Positions 16,715 through 26,004 are shown, numbered from the stretch's first letter. The stretch is DNA of 64,000 nt from Leucobacter sp. cx-328 (GCF_014530035.1 NZ_JACVMX010000005.1:62001-126000), one strand, 5' to 3'. Notes: generated by a model not told the origin, from the letters alone. Made by a program: numbers and translations.

Positions 16715-19258
16715 CTATTCGATATCGGCGACTGCATCCCGCGCACGCCACACGCACCGTTTGCGAATCATGCCTGTCAGTAACACCGCGGCAGCGCATC
16801 CCAACAAACCGATGCCACAAAAGACGGTCAGCTTCAAGTGCCCGTTTCCGGTGAAGACTAGGGGCGGGCTCGGCGGCCGATGCACAACCGTTCGTTCATT
16901 TTCAAGGCCACAATCACCACGGTGCAGCACGATCACCTCACCTGACTCGTCATCGCGCGCCAACAATGTCTCCACCCAGTAGACAACGCCATCACTCTGC
17001 GCAGTCACTGTCGGCGACCTGAACTGTGCGCCAGTCTTGGTAACGTGCACCGCCGCCGTTGTCGCCACAGGCTGTGCTTCGCAGGACGCAGCAGCGACCT
17101 CCGCCGCGGTCCAGGGCTTTTCACTTGATCGTTCGCGCCATTCCTCGTCAAACATAGGTTGCCCCGCCCGTGGCTGCAGAAAGGCGGTAAACGTGAGTTC
17201 TGTTCGCATCCCCTCCGGTAACGCACCCGAAACCTTGGCCACGTCATGCATCAGCTCCCCGACGTTAACCTGCTGCAATGCCTCAGTTTCAACTTTAGGT
17301 TGCTCAATGACCGCAGACGCTTCTGGCGAACCCCACACATCGCAGGTGTCGTCAATGAGCGGCTGAATCTCTTCTGGTTGATCTTCTTGGAGCACGCAAG
17401 ACTGCACGGTCACTCCACTTCGCACCTCACGCGGCACCAACACTTCCACTTCAACCCCGAGCTCGGCTTCAGCTCCGGTATCAGCGACTGACATCGGCAA
17501 CGAGCGCAGCCGTCCACCGTCATCGTCGACGACTGAGGCCTGTGCCTGCATGTCTGCATCGCCGACCTGGACATGGGTCAGCAGTCGCGCAAGCACCCGC
17601 GCAGTTTCCGGGGCTTGCGCCTGCGATAATACATTTCGCGGCGCTTCGTACACCGTCGAACGCACCACGAGAGGAATCGTTGTGTTGCTCGCGATGAGGC
17701 ACCCGTCGTCCTCGCACGCGAAGTCCCATCGGGCGACCGTTGATCCGCCAATTGGCAAGACTTGGTCACGTAGCCTCGTAAGTGGGACGGCACGCATGGG
17801 TTGCACATGTGTTTCCTGGGGCTGCCCAAACTCGTCCGCAAATGCGTAGTCACCGCGCAGATGCCATGCTTCCTCCGGTCCGGTTTGCAGCTCGGGGCCC
17901 TGATCAGCGCCCCGTATGCGCCATACCCAGTTGTAAAACCCAACCTCACGCGCCGAGCCGGCTGGAGCGGTCGCAAGGTACTCCCCTGGGCCCTCATTAG
18001 CGATAAGCCGCACTTGTGCAGCGATCGGCAGCTTCGCAGGGTCAGGGTCTTTGTTTGGGAGCTGCTGGAGTGGACCATACAACGTGCCTTCCGCTTCAAG
18101 CGCACGATATTTCCGCTCGTCATTCTCAACATAAGTAGGCCAGTGCGAGCCGGACTCCGCTGCGAATACCACCCGGTCGGTCGGCTCGTCGGTGGGCGAG
18201 AGACGCACCACATCAACCTGCGTCGACAGGGTTGGCCTAAACTCAACCGGCGCAGGAGCGATGCCGCCCCAACTTCCACCTCGCGTCACCACTTCCTGCC
18301 GCGCAACACCGAGTTGCTGCTGCGTTGCCGAGTCCCGACCCGCGAAGACCGTGACCGCTGCCGGCCACCCTCGTCGCGATACTTCCCAAGACCCCGCCGC
18401 ACTCGGCCCGGTCGCGGTGGCGTCAGTCTTCCCAAGCGCTTGATCCCAGCGGATCGAGTGCGAGCGGCCGTCCGTAATCGCTATCGATCTGCGATCAGGT
18501 GAAAACTGCACACCAGCATCAGGATCGCCGCTCGCGACGGCCCCTTTGAGTTGAACCTGTTTCGTGCCCGCGGCCGCGACGAGTGTGCCTGCCGTGCGGA
18601 TCTCCCCCTCCCAATGCATCGTGGGAGCCATAACCTCAGCAATAGCTGGCGTTGGTTTCGCGTTCAGCTTTGCTTCGCGCACCATTTGATCGGCAAGCGC
18701 AACCCACGCTGCTCCGCTCGCACGGCGATCGCGGATCACGTTCTCCTGCAACCAAGAATCACCCGCGCTTCGAATAATCCAGATTGCCATCGAAACGGCA
18801 GCCGCACGCCCGTTGGGGTCGGCGACCGTGTGAAGCGGCACACCGAAGTTATGCAGAATGTAGGCCATCTGGCGCAGCCCTGCCGGGTCGCTGTACGGCG
18901 CAACGTAGTGCTTGTTTCCGGCCGTCCAGTACCCGCGCAATGTTGAGACGTTGTTTTCCCCCGGCGCTTGCGGGTCGAGCGGCGTCTCGGCCCCAGGCTC
19001 GAGGCAGTACACCGCCAGCTTGGTACCGGGCACCAGGTACGCGCCCATAAACCACTTCGAGGTCCAGACGCCAGGCCCAAAGCTCGCCGCTTGCACGGTT
19101 GTTGGCGGCTGACCCAGTGTCCATCCAACGCCGCAACTCAAAGCCAGCAGGACCACGAACGTGCCCATCACCGCGCGCCGGACAGCGTTCGTTCGCTTTT
19201 TCACCCAGCTTCTGTATGTCGCTCGGTCTGTCTGTGGTCGATGTGGCCTCGTACTCAA
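16715..19258 (-). CDS. Large surface protein with thioester-domain-like N-terminus and sortase-like LVFTG tail
   Basis: The 847-residue protein has a basic N-terminus and a hydrophobic segment at about 30-49, then a long extracytoplasmic part. Residues 75-165 resemble the Cys-Gln thioester domains of Gram-positive adhesins: VYCLEPG (Cys85), AYILHNFGVP and AAAVSMAIWII, but where those domains have TQxAIW this one has VSMAIW, so the cross-linking Gln is absent. The middle region has beta-rich sequence of no family I recognise. The C-terminus is LVFTG (800-804), a hydrophobic helix and RKR, a layout like a sortase signal with a non-standard motif. It starts with TTG, supported by GGGGAGG 5 nt upstream. 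Confidence 0.72.
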   Translation of the reverse strand: MSTRPHRPQTDRATYRSWVKKRTNAVRRAVMGTFVVLLALSCGVGWTLGQPPTTVQAASFGPGVWTSKWFMGAYLVPGTKLAVYCLEPGAETPLDPQAPGENNVSTLRGYWTAGNKHYVAPYSDPAGLRQMAYILHNFGVPLHTVADPNGRAAAVSMAIWIIRSAGDSWLQENVIRDRRASGAAWVALADQMVREAKLNAKPTPAIAEVMAPTMHWEGEIRTAGTLVAAAGTKQVQLKGAVASGDPDAGVQFSPDRRSIAITDGRSHSIRWDQALGKTDATATGPSAAGSWEVSRRGWPAAVTVFAGRDSATQQQLGVARQEVVTRGGSWGGIAPAPVEFRPTLSTQVDVVRLSPTDEPTDRVVFAAESGSHWPTYVENDERKYRALEAEGTLYGPLQQLPNKDPDPAKLPIAAQVRLIANEGPGEYLATAPAGSAREVGFYNWVWRIRGADQGPELQTGPEEAWHLRGDYAFADEFGQPQETHVQPMRAVPLTRLRDQVLPIGGSTVARWDFACEDDGCLIASNTTIPLVVRSTVYEAPRNVLSQAQAPETARVLARLLTHVQVGDADMQAQASVVDDDGGRLRSLPMSVADTGAEAELGVEVEVLVPREVRSGVTVQSCVLQEDQPEEIQPLIDDTCDVWGSPEASAVIEQPKVETEALQQVNVGELMHDVAKVSGALPEGMRTELTFTAFLQPRAGQPMFDEEWRERSSEKPWTAAEVAAASCEAQPVATTAAVHVTKTGAQFRSPTVTAQSDGVVYWVETLLARDDESGEVIVLHRGDCGLENERTVVHRPPSPPLVFTGNGHLKLTVFCGIGLLGCAAAVLLTGMIRKRCVWRARDAVADIE

Positions 19259-19416
19259 GGCAGCCTCCCCTCGGCACCGCGAACTCTCCGCGATGCCAAT
19301 GATTCTGCGGAACCCCGCGTCGAGTCAGGGAGTTATACACACCACCCGCCACGCCCGAAACGACTGGCTCTTCGGCCTCGATTCGTCGGATCCTCATACG
19401 CCGTGTATTGTTTTAC

Positions 19417-19499
19417 ATGTGCCGCGGGATGGAGCAGTTCGGTAGCTCGCCGGGCTCATAACCCGGAGGTCGTAGGTTCAAATCCTGCTCCCGCAACTA
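19417..19499 (+). repeat. 83-bp direct repeat, copy 1 (contains initiator tRNA)
   Basis: This segment is identical to 19720-19802. It covers the whole tRNA plus 6 bases before and 3 after, so the duplication is tight around the gene. Sequences outside differ, including the two terminators. Confidence 0.9.
19423..19496 (+). tRNA. Initiator tRNA-fMet (anticodon CAT), copy 1
   Basis: The 74-nt gene folds as a cloverleaf. Initiator features are visible: a C1:A72 mismatch at the end of the acceptor stem (CGCGGGA against TCCCGCA) and three G:C pairs at the base of the anticodon stem (GGG CTCATAA CCC, CAT at 19457-19459). The T arm has GGTTCAAATCC. The genome reads CTA after the discriminator A, so CCA is not encoded. 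Confidence 0.95.
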
Positions 19500-19502
19500 T
19501 GA

Positions 19503-19544
19503 GGAAGGCCCTGATCTATCACAGATCAGGGCCTTCCGGCTTTT
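19503..19544 (+). terminator. Terminator of initiator tRNA copy 1
   Basis: GGAAGGCCCTGATCT (19503-19517) and AGATCAGGGCCTTCC (19523-19537) form a perfect 15-bp stem with a 5-nt loop, followed by GGCTTTT. Confidence 0.9.
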
Positions 19545-19719
19545 GTATGCCAGAAAGTTGCCACCGCGCGCCTGCGCCTGGAGATCGGCCAAAGACCGGA
19601 CAATCCTGCTCAGCTTCGCCCTAACGACGGTCGAATTCCAAACGAAGGCGACTCGCCATGACGCGCCCACGAAACACGCTCGTTTAGGCGATATCCGCAA
19701 ACCCCCACTAGTCTCTTAG

Positions 19720-19802
19720 ATGTGCCGCGGGATGGAGCAGTTCGGTAGCTCGCCGGGCTCATAACCCGGAGGTCGTAGGTTCAAATCCTGCTCCCGCAAC
19801 TA
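19720..19802 (+). repeat. 83-bp direct repeat, copy 2 (contains initiator tRNA)
   Basis: Identical to 19417-19499 over its full length; see that entry. The 220 bases between the copies contain the first terminator and no gene that I can support. Confidence 0.9.
19726..19799 (+). tRNA. Initiator tRNA-fMet (anticodon CAT), copy 2
   Basis: The gene is base-for-base identical to the copy at 19423-19496, with the same C1:A72 mismatch and GGG/CCC anticodon stem. It again lacks an encoded CCA. Confidence 0.95.
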
Positions 19803-19806
19803 GTGA

Positions 19807-19849
19807 GAAAGGCCCTGGTCAAGTGATTACCACTTGACCAGGGCCTTTC
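19807..19849 (+). terminator. Terminator of initiator tRNA copy 2
   Basis: Perfect 19-bp inverted repeat: arms at 19807-19825 and 19831-19849 (GAAAGGCCCTGGTCAAGTG and its complement) with a 5-nt loop. The core GAAGGCCCTG/GAAAGGCCCTG resembles copy 1 but the rest differs. Confidence 0.9.
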
Positions 19850-19971
19850 GCTTTGTCATCACGCTACGAATACTGTGCTTGACATGCACAACCGGTGAGG
19901 GCGGTACCGTTTCTCGGTTTGCCCCCACCTGTTGAATGTGAGCAACGCTGTCGAGCTCGGGGCTCCACCCG

Positions 19972-20067
19972 AGACACTCCGACGAAACACCGTGGTTCCC
20001 GAGAACACCTATTTCTACGCGCTAAAACCATCAATTTCGGGAGAATGTACCCGTTTCGCGGGCTTGA
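19972..20067. repeat. Palindromic intergenic repeat R1 (diverged copy)
   Basis: This is the most diverged of five related elements of about 96 bp. The right half is clear: centre TTTCTACGCGCTAAAA, then TTTCGGGAGAA and the end TCGCGGGCTTGA. The left end (ACTCCGACGAAAC) matches only loosely. It lies between the second tRNA terminator and the 3' end of the UPF0182 gene. About 120 bases before it (19850-19971) hold nothing I can identify. Confidence 0.65.
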
Positions 20068-20123
20068 GTGCCGCTAGCCGCTGCCGCCCCAGAGCACGGC
20101 GCTCACCCACCCTGGGCATAGAC

Positions 20124-20163
20124 AGAGGGAGGGCCCGGAACAGATGCTCCGGGCCCTCCCTCT
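20124..20163 (-). terminator. Terminator of the UPF0182 gene
   Basis: AGAGGGAGGGCCCGGA (20124-20139) and its exact complement (20148-20163) form a perfect 16-bp stem with an 8-nt loop, 18 nt after the gene's stop on the minus strand. Confidence 0.85.
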
Positions 20164-20181
20164 CTGCGCTAGGCGCGGTGA

Positions 20182-23178
20182 CTACTCTGCAGCGATCGCA
20201 GCTTCAAGAGCCGCACGCAGCTTCTCGTCTGCCTTGCCGTAGGCCGTCCAGTCACCCTTCTTCATTGCAGCATCGCGTTCGTCGATTGCCTGCTGCATCT
20301 GCTTCAGGATTTCCTTCGTGGTCTGCACAGTCGGCGTTTGACCACCGTCAGTGCCGCCTTCGGTACCGGCCTCGGCATCCTCTGTGCCGCCGCCTGCGAT
20401 GTTACTGTCGCCAGCAGAGACGCCCGAGTTGCCGCCAAACAGCTCGTCAAGCGCTGCGTCAAGCGTGTCTTCGAAGGCGATGTCATCACCGAACGAAACA
20501 AGCACCTTCTGGAGCAGGGGGAACTGCGTACCAGATGACGCCTCGATGTAGACCGGCTGGACGTACAGCAAGCCACCACCGACCGGGAGGGTCAGCAGGT
20601 TACCGCTGACCACCTGGGTGCCACCCTGACGCAGCAGGTTCAACTCAGTTGACACCTTCGGGTCAGTGTTGAAGTTGTTCTGCATCTGACCAGGGCCAGC
20701 AATCGTGTTGCCCTTTGGCAGGGTCAGCAGCTTCAGCGTGCCGTAATCGTCTGAGATCACGCCGTCCTTCGAACCAGCGTTCGAGTTCGCGGCGAGATAG
20801 CCCGTGAGAATGTCGCGCGCGTTCTTACCGGTCGCGTCAGGAACATACGTCGAGTAGATCGAGTAGTTCGGCTCTGCCTCCTTACCGGCAGACAGCGTGA
20901 GGTAGTACGGCGGCTGCGCCACTTCCTGGGTGCCGTCGGTCGTCTTCGATGCGACGGGATCGTTCGGCGTACGCCAAGCGTCTTCCTTCGAGTAGAACGC
21001 GCCAGCGTCAGTGACGTGGTACTTGCTCAGCACCTCGCGCTGCACCTTGAACATGTCCGTCGGGTAACGTACGTGGCTGAGCAGATCACCGCTCATTTCC
21101 GATACCGAGGTGAAGGAGTCAGGGTAGATTGACTGCCAGGCCTTCAGGATGGGATCGGTTTCGTCCCAGGCATACAGCGTGACAGATCCATCGTACGCAT
21201 CAACCGTCGCCTTGACCGAGTTGCGAATGTAGTTGAGGTTCTTCGGCAGCGGCGAAGTGCGGGTCGTGTCGGCATCGGCGATGAGCGAGTTCATATCGTT
21301 CATCTGCGAATACGGGTAGTTTGCCGAGGTCGTGTAGCCGTCGATGATCCAGACAATGCGTCCGTCGACCACCGAAGCGTAGGGCGACTCGTCGAGCGTC
21401 AGGTAGGGCGCAACCTTCTGCACACGCTCGAGCGGGTTGCGGTCGTAAAGCACCTGCGAACCCTCTGCAACATCACCCGACAGCAGCAGCTCGACGTCCT
21501 GGAACTTGAGCGCGTAGATCATCTTGGTGAGAACATTATTCAGGACCGGGCCGCCATCGCCCGAGAACGTTGTGAAGTTCGGGCGACTATCGTCAGCCTT
21601 CGTTTCCTCCGTGGATGCGCCCTGCTCAGCGTCATCGGTCTTCTCGCTCGGCTCGCCCTCTGCCGCCTGCTCAGCGGTTGACTCAACATCAGAATCTGCG
21701 GGGTAATCGAGCTCGATCGACTTCTTCCGCTCGCCACCCACGACCGAGTATTCAGGTGAGTTCATTCCGAAGTACACACGGGGCTCAAACTCGCCGAGAC
21801 GGCCCGTGCTCGGAATACCGCTCTCAAGGAAGACGGGCTCGCCACCGGACGATCGCTGGTTACCGTAAGCAGCGACAAGGCCATAACCGTGCGTGTACAC
21901 GAGGGTTCGGTTGTACCAGCCGGTCTGCCCGGAGATATCGATGTCACGAACTGCAGAGATGGTGTCTTCGACCTTGCCATCAAGTACGTAACGGTCGACG
22001 TTCAGACTCTCGGGGAACTTGTAGTACTGCTTGCTCTGCTCGAGCTGCGAGAAGGTACGAGCGATCTTCTCGGGGTCCATGATGCGGATGTTTGCCGTTG
22101 CAACGGCATCGTCGCGGAGTGCGCCTGGCTCAGCGTCAGTCTCTGCGTCATAACGTTCAATCTTGACCTTGTCGAGACCATATGCCGCACGGGTTGCCTC
22201 GATGTTGCGCTCGATGTACTCAGACTCGAGGCTCTTCTCATCGGGGGTGACACGGAACTGCTGGATGGTCCAGGGGTAGCCAACACCGACCACCAGTGCA
22301 GACACCACGAAGAGCGAGGTACCAATCACGGGCAGACGCCACTTGCCGGTGAACGCGGTCACCAGGAAGAGGATCGCAACGAGTGCCGCGATGCCAGCGA
22401 GGATCTGCTTGCCTGGAATCACGGCGTTGGCACCCGAGTACATCGCACCGGTACCGATCGCCGTACTCTCAGTCAGCGTGCTGTACTGGCCAAGCCAAAG
22501 GCTGCCGCCAAGAATCAGCAAGAAGAGGAAGATGAGGATGGCCGCCTGAATACGAGTTGCCTTCGAAACTCGGAACTCACGTGCCGAGATCGAAACGCCA
22601 CCGTAGAGGAAGCTTGTCGCTACGCCAGCGATGAGTGAAATCAGTACGACTGCCGAGGCAAACGAAAGCACCGACTGCCACAGCGGCAACGCAAACAAGT
22701 AGAACGAGATATCAAGGTTGAACTGGGGGTCAGTTGTGCCCGTGGGCGAACTGTTCATCCAGAGCATGACCTTCTGCCAGCTCGATGCCGCAGCCGTGGC
22801 CGCAAACAGACCGATGACCGCGGGTAGACCCCACTTCACGACGCGGCGGATAGGCTCAAACGCCTCCTGATACCGGTCGAGCTGTGCGGTCAAGCGCGCG
22901 TAGACGGGGCGCTTGCGGTATGCAATGTCGATCGACAGGAACACCGGGATGGCCATTCCCAGGAAGCCGATCACAAACATCACCGCCGCCGCGATCCATT
23001 GGGTCGCGAAGACCGGCAGGAAGTCAACCTGTCGGAACCACAGAACTTCGGTAAATACCGCCGCTACTGCCAAAAAGGCAATGACGAGAGCCACCACGAG
23101 CACGACAGTAATCGCGAGTGGTGAAAACTTCCTCGTTTGGGCGGGATCAGTAACAATCGGGTCGGTCACGTCTGCCAT
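20182..23178 (-). CDS. UPF0182 family large membrane protein
   Basis: The 998-residue protein belongs to UPF0182 (COG1615), whose function is unknown. The N-terminal ~330 residues carry about seven membrane helices (first near residues 20-45). The long remainder is a predicted extracytoplasmic domain with family motifs such as YGLDKVKIERY, WYNRTLVYTHGYG and YMLPLP-type proline-containing runs (LLTLPVGGGLLYVQPVYIE). An acidic insertion near 500-530 and a Gly/Asp/Glu-rich tail near 920-950 look disordered. It lies next to the PDZ/Lon-like protease gene, as it does in many actinobacteria, which suggests a shared envelope role (inference). Confidence 0.92.
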   Translation of the reverse strand: MADVTDPIVTDPAQTRKFSPLAITVVLVVALVIAFLAVAAVFTEVLWFRQVDFLPVFATQWIAAAVMFVIGFLGMAIPVFLSIDIAYRKRPVYARLTAQLDRYQEAFEPIRRVVKWGLPAVIGLFAATAAASSWQKVMLWMNSSPTGTTDPQFNLDISFYLFALPLWQSVLSFASAVVLISLIAGVATSFLYGGVSISAREFRVSKATRIQAAILIFLFLLILGGSLWLGQYSTLTESTAIGTGAMYSGANAVIPGKQILAGIAALVAILFLVTAFTGKWRLPVIGTSLFVVSALVVGVGYPWTIQQFRVTPDEKSLESEYIERNIEATRAAYGLDKVKIERYDAETDAEPGALRDDAVATANIRIMDPEKIARTFSQLEQSKQYYKFPESLNVDRYVLDGKVEDTISAVRDIDISGQTGWYNRTLVYTHGYGLVAAYGNQRSSGGEPVFLESGIPSTGRLGEFEPRVYFGMNSPEYSVVGGERKKSIELDYPADSDVESTAEQAAEGEPSEKTDDAEQGASTEETKADDSRPNFTTFSGDGGPVLNNVLTKMIYALKFQDVELLLSGDVAEGSQVLYDRNPLERVQKVAPYLTLDESPYASVVDGRIVWIIDGYTTSANYPYSQMNDMNSLIADADTTRTSPLPKNLNYIRNSVKATVDAYDGSVTLYAWDETDPILKAWQSIYPDSFTSVSEMSGDLLSHVRYPTDMFKVQREVLSKYHVTDAGAFYSKEDAWRTPNDPVASKTTDGTQEVAQPPYYLTLSAGKEAEPNYSIYSTYVPDATGKNARDILTGYLAANSNAGSKDGVISDDYGTLKLLTLPKGNTIAGPGQMQNNFNTDPKVSTELNLLRQGGTQVVSGNLLTLPVGGGLLYVQPVYIEASSGTQFPLLQKVLVSFGDDIAFEDTLDAALDELFGGNSGVSAGDSNIAGGGTEDAEAGTEGGTDGGQTPTVQTTKEILKQMQQAIDERDAAMKKGDWTAYGKADEKLRAALEAAIAAE

Positions 23179-23254
23179 TACACGCTTTCTCGTCGCCGGT
23201 GTTCAGTACACCGCGGGCAAGGTTTCTACCACCCTACCTGTCCGAGCTGGCGAG

Positions 23255-24349
23255 TTACCTGGCTTTACACAGTTCAAGTCCGGCTGGCTTCGTTCCGTTC
23301 TGATATTCCTGCACCACGCTGAGCGCTTCTTCAAGCGTCCCAACCGGAGCGACGGTGAGCCCTGACGGCACATTTTCGGGGACCTGGCCACAGTTCTCGA
23401 TTGGCATGAGGAAGAGGTCAGTGCCTGCGCGATCCGCCGCCCACATCTTTTGTTTGAGGCCACCAATCGCCCCAACCGTGCCATCCGCGCTCATGGTGCC
23501 AGTTCCGCTCACGTTCAGTCCGTCAAATAGCGGCTCCTCGGTGAGCCGATCAACCACGCCGAGTGCAAACACGAGACCGGCACTCGGTCCACCGATATCT
23601 TCAAGGTGGATCTTCACGGTGTCTGGAATGTCTGCGTACTGCGTGAGCGTCACCCCGATGCGCGGCGCTTCAGCATCAGCTGGTTGTTCCGGCGTGATGC
23701 TGACGGTCTGCATCTTGCCGTCACGGCGGATCCCTATATCGACGGGATTTCCCGCGCCGCGTTGTGTGAGCAACGCTCGGAACTCGTCGAGGCTCGTGAT
23801 CGGCGCACCGGCCGCAGTGATGAGCACATCGCCGGCCTGTAGCACCCCTTCTGCGGCCTCTCCCTTGGCCACATCGTGCACCCGAAGTTCGACGGTGATC
23901 TCCTCACCGAGGGCAGCATAGGCCGCGATGAGCGCGGTCGACTGCGAGGACTCCATCATGGCAGCGCTCAACTCTTTGCGCTCGTCGCCCGTGATGTTGT
24001 CGGGATAGACCTTGTCAATCGGCAATCGATCCTGGGTTGCATCGAAGAACGTTGGGATGATCTCAAAGAGACTTGCGCTTCGCTCAGGAGTACCAATGAG
24101 TGAAACAGTGAGGAGGTTGAGTGTTCCAGGCGTGTCGAAGCCGCCATCATCTGTCGATTCGATGACTTCGACTGCACCAGATTCAAGCTCAATTTCACCC
24201 AGCACGTTCACCACCGGGCCCGGGCGCTCCACTGCGTATCCCGAAGGGATGAATCCGACGAGCATCAAAAGCACAATCACCATCGTGGCAACCGTCGTCC
24301 CGCTTGGCTTTTTCCAAGACCGCTTTACCGCAGTGGTTTCCTGGCTCAT
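23255..24349 (-). CDS. PDZ-containing Lon-like (S16) membrane protease
   Basis: The 364-residue protein has one N-terminal membrane helix (about 18-38), a PDZ domain (about 165-220, with GVLQAGDVLITAAG) and a C-terminal Lon-type proteolytic domain. The S16 Ser/Lys dyad is visible: Ser256 in GGPSAGLVFALG and Lys299 in GGLKQKMWAADRAG. There is no AAA+ ATPase domain, so it matches the YlbL-type anchored proteases. I chose the ATG at 24349, preceded by GAGGAGCGGA; the frame extends upstream but overlaps the divergent gene's leader. It is transcribed in the same direction as the UPF0182 gene and divergently from DUF2342. Confidence 0.9.
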   Translation of the reverse strand: MSQETTAVKRSWKKPSGTTVATMVIVLLMLVGFIPSGYAVERPGPVVNVLGEIELESGAVEVIESTDDGGFDTPGTLNLLTVSLIGTPERSASLFEIIPTFFDATQDRLPIDKVYPDNITGDERKELSAAMMESSQSTALIAAYAALGEEITVELRVHDVAKGEAAEGVLQAGDVLITAAGAPITSLDEFRALLTQRGAGNPVDIGIRRDGKMQTVSITPEQPADAEAPRIGVTLTQYADIPDTVKIHLEDIGGPSAGLVFALGVVDRLTEEPLFDGLNVSGTGTMSADGTVGAIGGLKQKMWAADRAGTDLFLMPIENCGQVPENVPSGLTVAPVGTLEEALSVVQEYQNGTKPAGLELCKAR

Positions 24350-24520
24350 TCCGCTCCTCGCAGTGTTCCGTTTCGGAAATGGCGTTGCTGCTGCGATCCG
24401 CGCCCTGACCAGCTGTTCGCAGTCGGCGCAACGGAATCCCGGCGACGGAGGCCAATCTAGCAGGCGAAACCGAGCCTCTTGCCGTAGCGTTAATTCCATT
24501 CACTCTTGAAGGAGGATGCC

Positions 24521-25933
24521 ATGGGAGCAGACGATTTTGACCGGTCTGGCTCGAACGACGACTTCGAGGATCTGCAGCGCATGTTGCGCGACATGCTGTC
24601 CGGTCAGGGAATGCCTGAGGGCGGCTTTGACCCGGAGAAATTTGCTGGGGCTGCTGGGTTACCAGGTGACCCAGCAGCGCTGAAGAAGCTGTTCGAGACG
24701 CTCCGCGGCGCAATGAATAACACCACCGATGGCGTCGATTGGTCGCTCGCTCGAAAGTCTGCGATCGAGGCTGCTGGGGGCACTCAACCGGCGGATCCGG
24801 CGCCGGCTGAACGCGCTTTCCCCGTCGCGTCGCTCTGGCTCGATGAGGTAACTACGCTCGGCACGACGCAGGACGCACCCCGCACCGTTTCACGGATCGA
24901 GTGGGTTCAGCAGACGATCGACACTTGGATCAGCCTGGCCGAGCCCGTCGCTGAGTCCATCTCGAATGCGCTGCTTGGTGCGCTCGAGAGCCAGGTGCCA
25001 GAGGAAATGCGCGCAGGCATCCTGTCACAGGCAGGACCTATGCTGCGCAACGTCGGTGGCGCACTCTTTGCGATGCAGCTCGGCTCCATCGTCGGCCGAA
25101 TCTCAGGCGAGGTCGTCTCGGCTGGCGATGTCGGCATCCCGCTGTTCTCTGGCGCTGGGAAGGAAGGCGGCGCGCTACTCCCCTCGGGTGTTGCCGCATT
25201 CGCTTCAGGTCTCGAACAGGATCTTGAAGCGGTCACGCTCTACCTCGCGGTGCGCGAGCTCGCGCACGCACGTCTTTTCCGCCACACCAAGTGGCTCCGT
25301 CTAAGCCTGCTCACGGCGATCACTGATTACGCACGTGAGATCCGCATTGATACTGCGCGTATGGAAGAGCTCGCGCGCGACTTCGACCCGTCGCAGACGG
25401 AGGAATTCCAAGCGTTGCTCACAAGCGGCGCTCTCATTCCGCCGAAGACTCCCGAGCAGGAGGCTGCGCACGCTCGCCTCGAGACCATGCTCGCGCTCAT
25501 CGATGGCTGGGTAGACGTCGTCACCGAACAGGCAACGAAGCGCCTCCCCGGCGCGAACGCGATCGCTGAAATGGTGCGTCGCCGACGCGCAGCAGGTGGC
25601 CCTGCAGAACGCGCATTCTCCGCCCTAGCTGGTTTGGAACTGCGTCCCCGACGCATGCGTGAGGCTGCCGCGATGTGGCGTCTCGTTGAGGAGCGTAGCG
25701 ATGCTGCAACCCGTGACGGCCTCTGGTCGCACCCAGATCTGTTGCCGACCGGCGACGAGGTTGACGATCCACAGTCGCTGCTCGTACGCCTCGGCCTGAC
25801 CGACGCTGAGCCGGAGATCGATTCGTTCGACGCCGACCTTGCGCGACTACTGAGTGGCGACCTGCCGCCACTCAAGCGTGACTCGGACGATTCTGACGGC
25901 GTCACAGGCGAAAAAGATCAGCCAGAAGCGTAG
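24521..25933 (+). CDS. Zinc-dependent metalloprotease-like protein, DUF2342 family
   Basis: The 470-residue protein matches DUF2342, a family predicted to be zincin-like and often annotated as zinc-dependent metalloprotease or F420-biosynthesis-associated. The likely metal-binding helix is VRELAHARLFRHTKW near residue 243; the family's usual E-x-x-H-type motif is only approximate here. The N-terminus is acidic and glycine-rich (SNDDFEDLQRMLRDML). The GGAGG sequence 5 nt before the ATG at 24521 decides the start; a TTG at 24506 lies upstream of it. It is divergent from the PDZ protease, as in mycobacteria, and ends in a very strong hairpin. Confidence 0.87.
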   Translation: MGADDFDRSGSNDDFEDLQRMLRDMLSGQGMPEGGFDPEKFAGAAGLPGDPAALKKLFETLRGAMNNTTDGVDWSLARKSAIEAAGGTQPADPAPAERAFPVASLWLDEVTTLGTTQDAPRTVSRIEWVQQTIDTWISLAEPVAESISNALLGALESQVPEEMRAGILSQAGPMLRNVGGALFAMQLGSIVGRISGEVVSAGDVGIPLFSGAGKEGGALLPSGVAAFASGLEQDLEAVTLYLAVRELAHARLFRHTKWLRLSLLTAITDYAREIRIDTARMEELARDFDPSQTEEFQALLTSGALIPPKTPEQEAAHARLETMLALIDGWVDVVTEQATKRLPGANAIAEMVRRRRAAGGPAERAFSALAGLELRPRRMREAAAMWRLVEERSDAATRDGLWSHPDLLPTGDEVDDPQSLLVRLGLTDAEPEIDSFDADLARLLSGDLPPLKRDSDDSDGVTGEKDQPEA

Positions 25934-25946
25934 TCATTTTGTAGGT

Positions 25947-25999
25947 ACGTAGCGAGGTCCCGCCAGTTGTGGATAACAATTGGCGGGACCTCGCTACGT
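25947..25999 (+). terminator. Very strong hairpin after the DUF2342 gene
   Basis: Two perfect 19-base arms (25947-25965 and 25981-25999; ACGTAGCGAGGTCCCGCCA and its complement) are extended by a G:T wobble and TTGT/ACAA, leaving the loop GGATA. The next gene begins only a few bases later, so the hairpin may insulate it. Confidence 0.85.
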
Positions 26000-26004
26000 T
26001 CACA

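Noticed and set aside
25968-25981. Similarity of the hairpin loop (GGATAACAATT) to the lac operator
   Set aside because: The match covers only 11 bases and is explained by the palindrome around the loop; no LacI-type regulator is nearby.
25969-26004. GTG start for the ThiF-like gene at 25969
   Set aside because: The codon is inside the loop of the strong terminator hairpin and the residues it would add are encoded by that hairpin.
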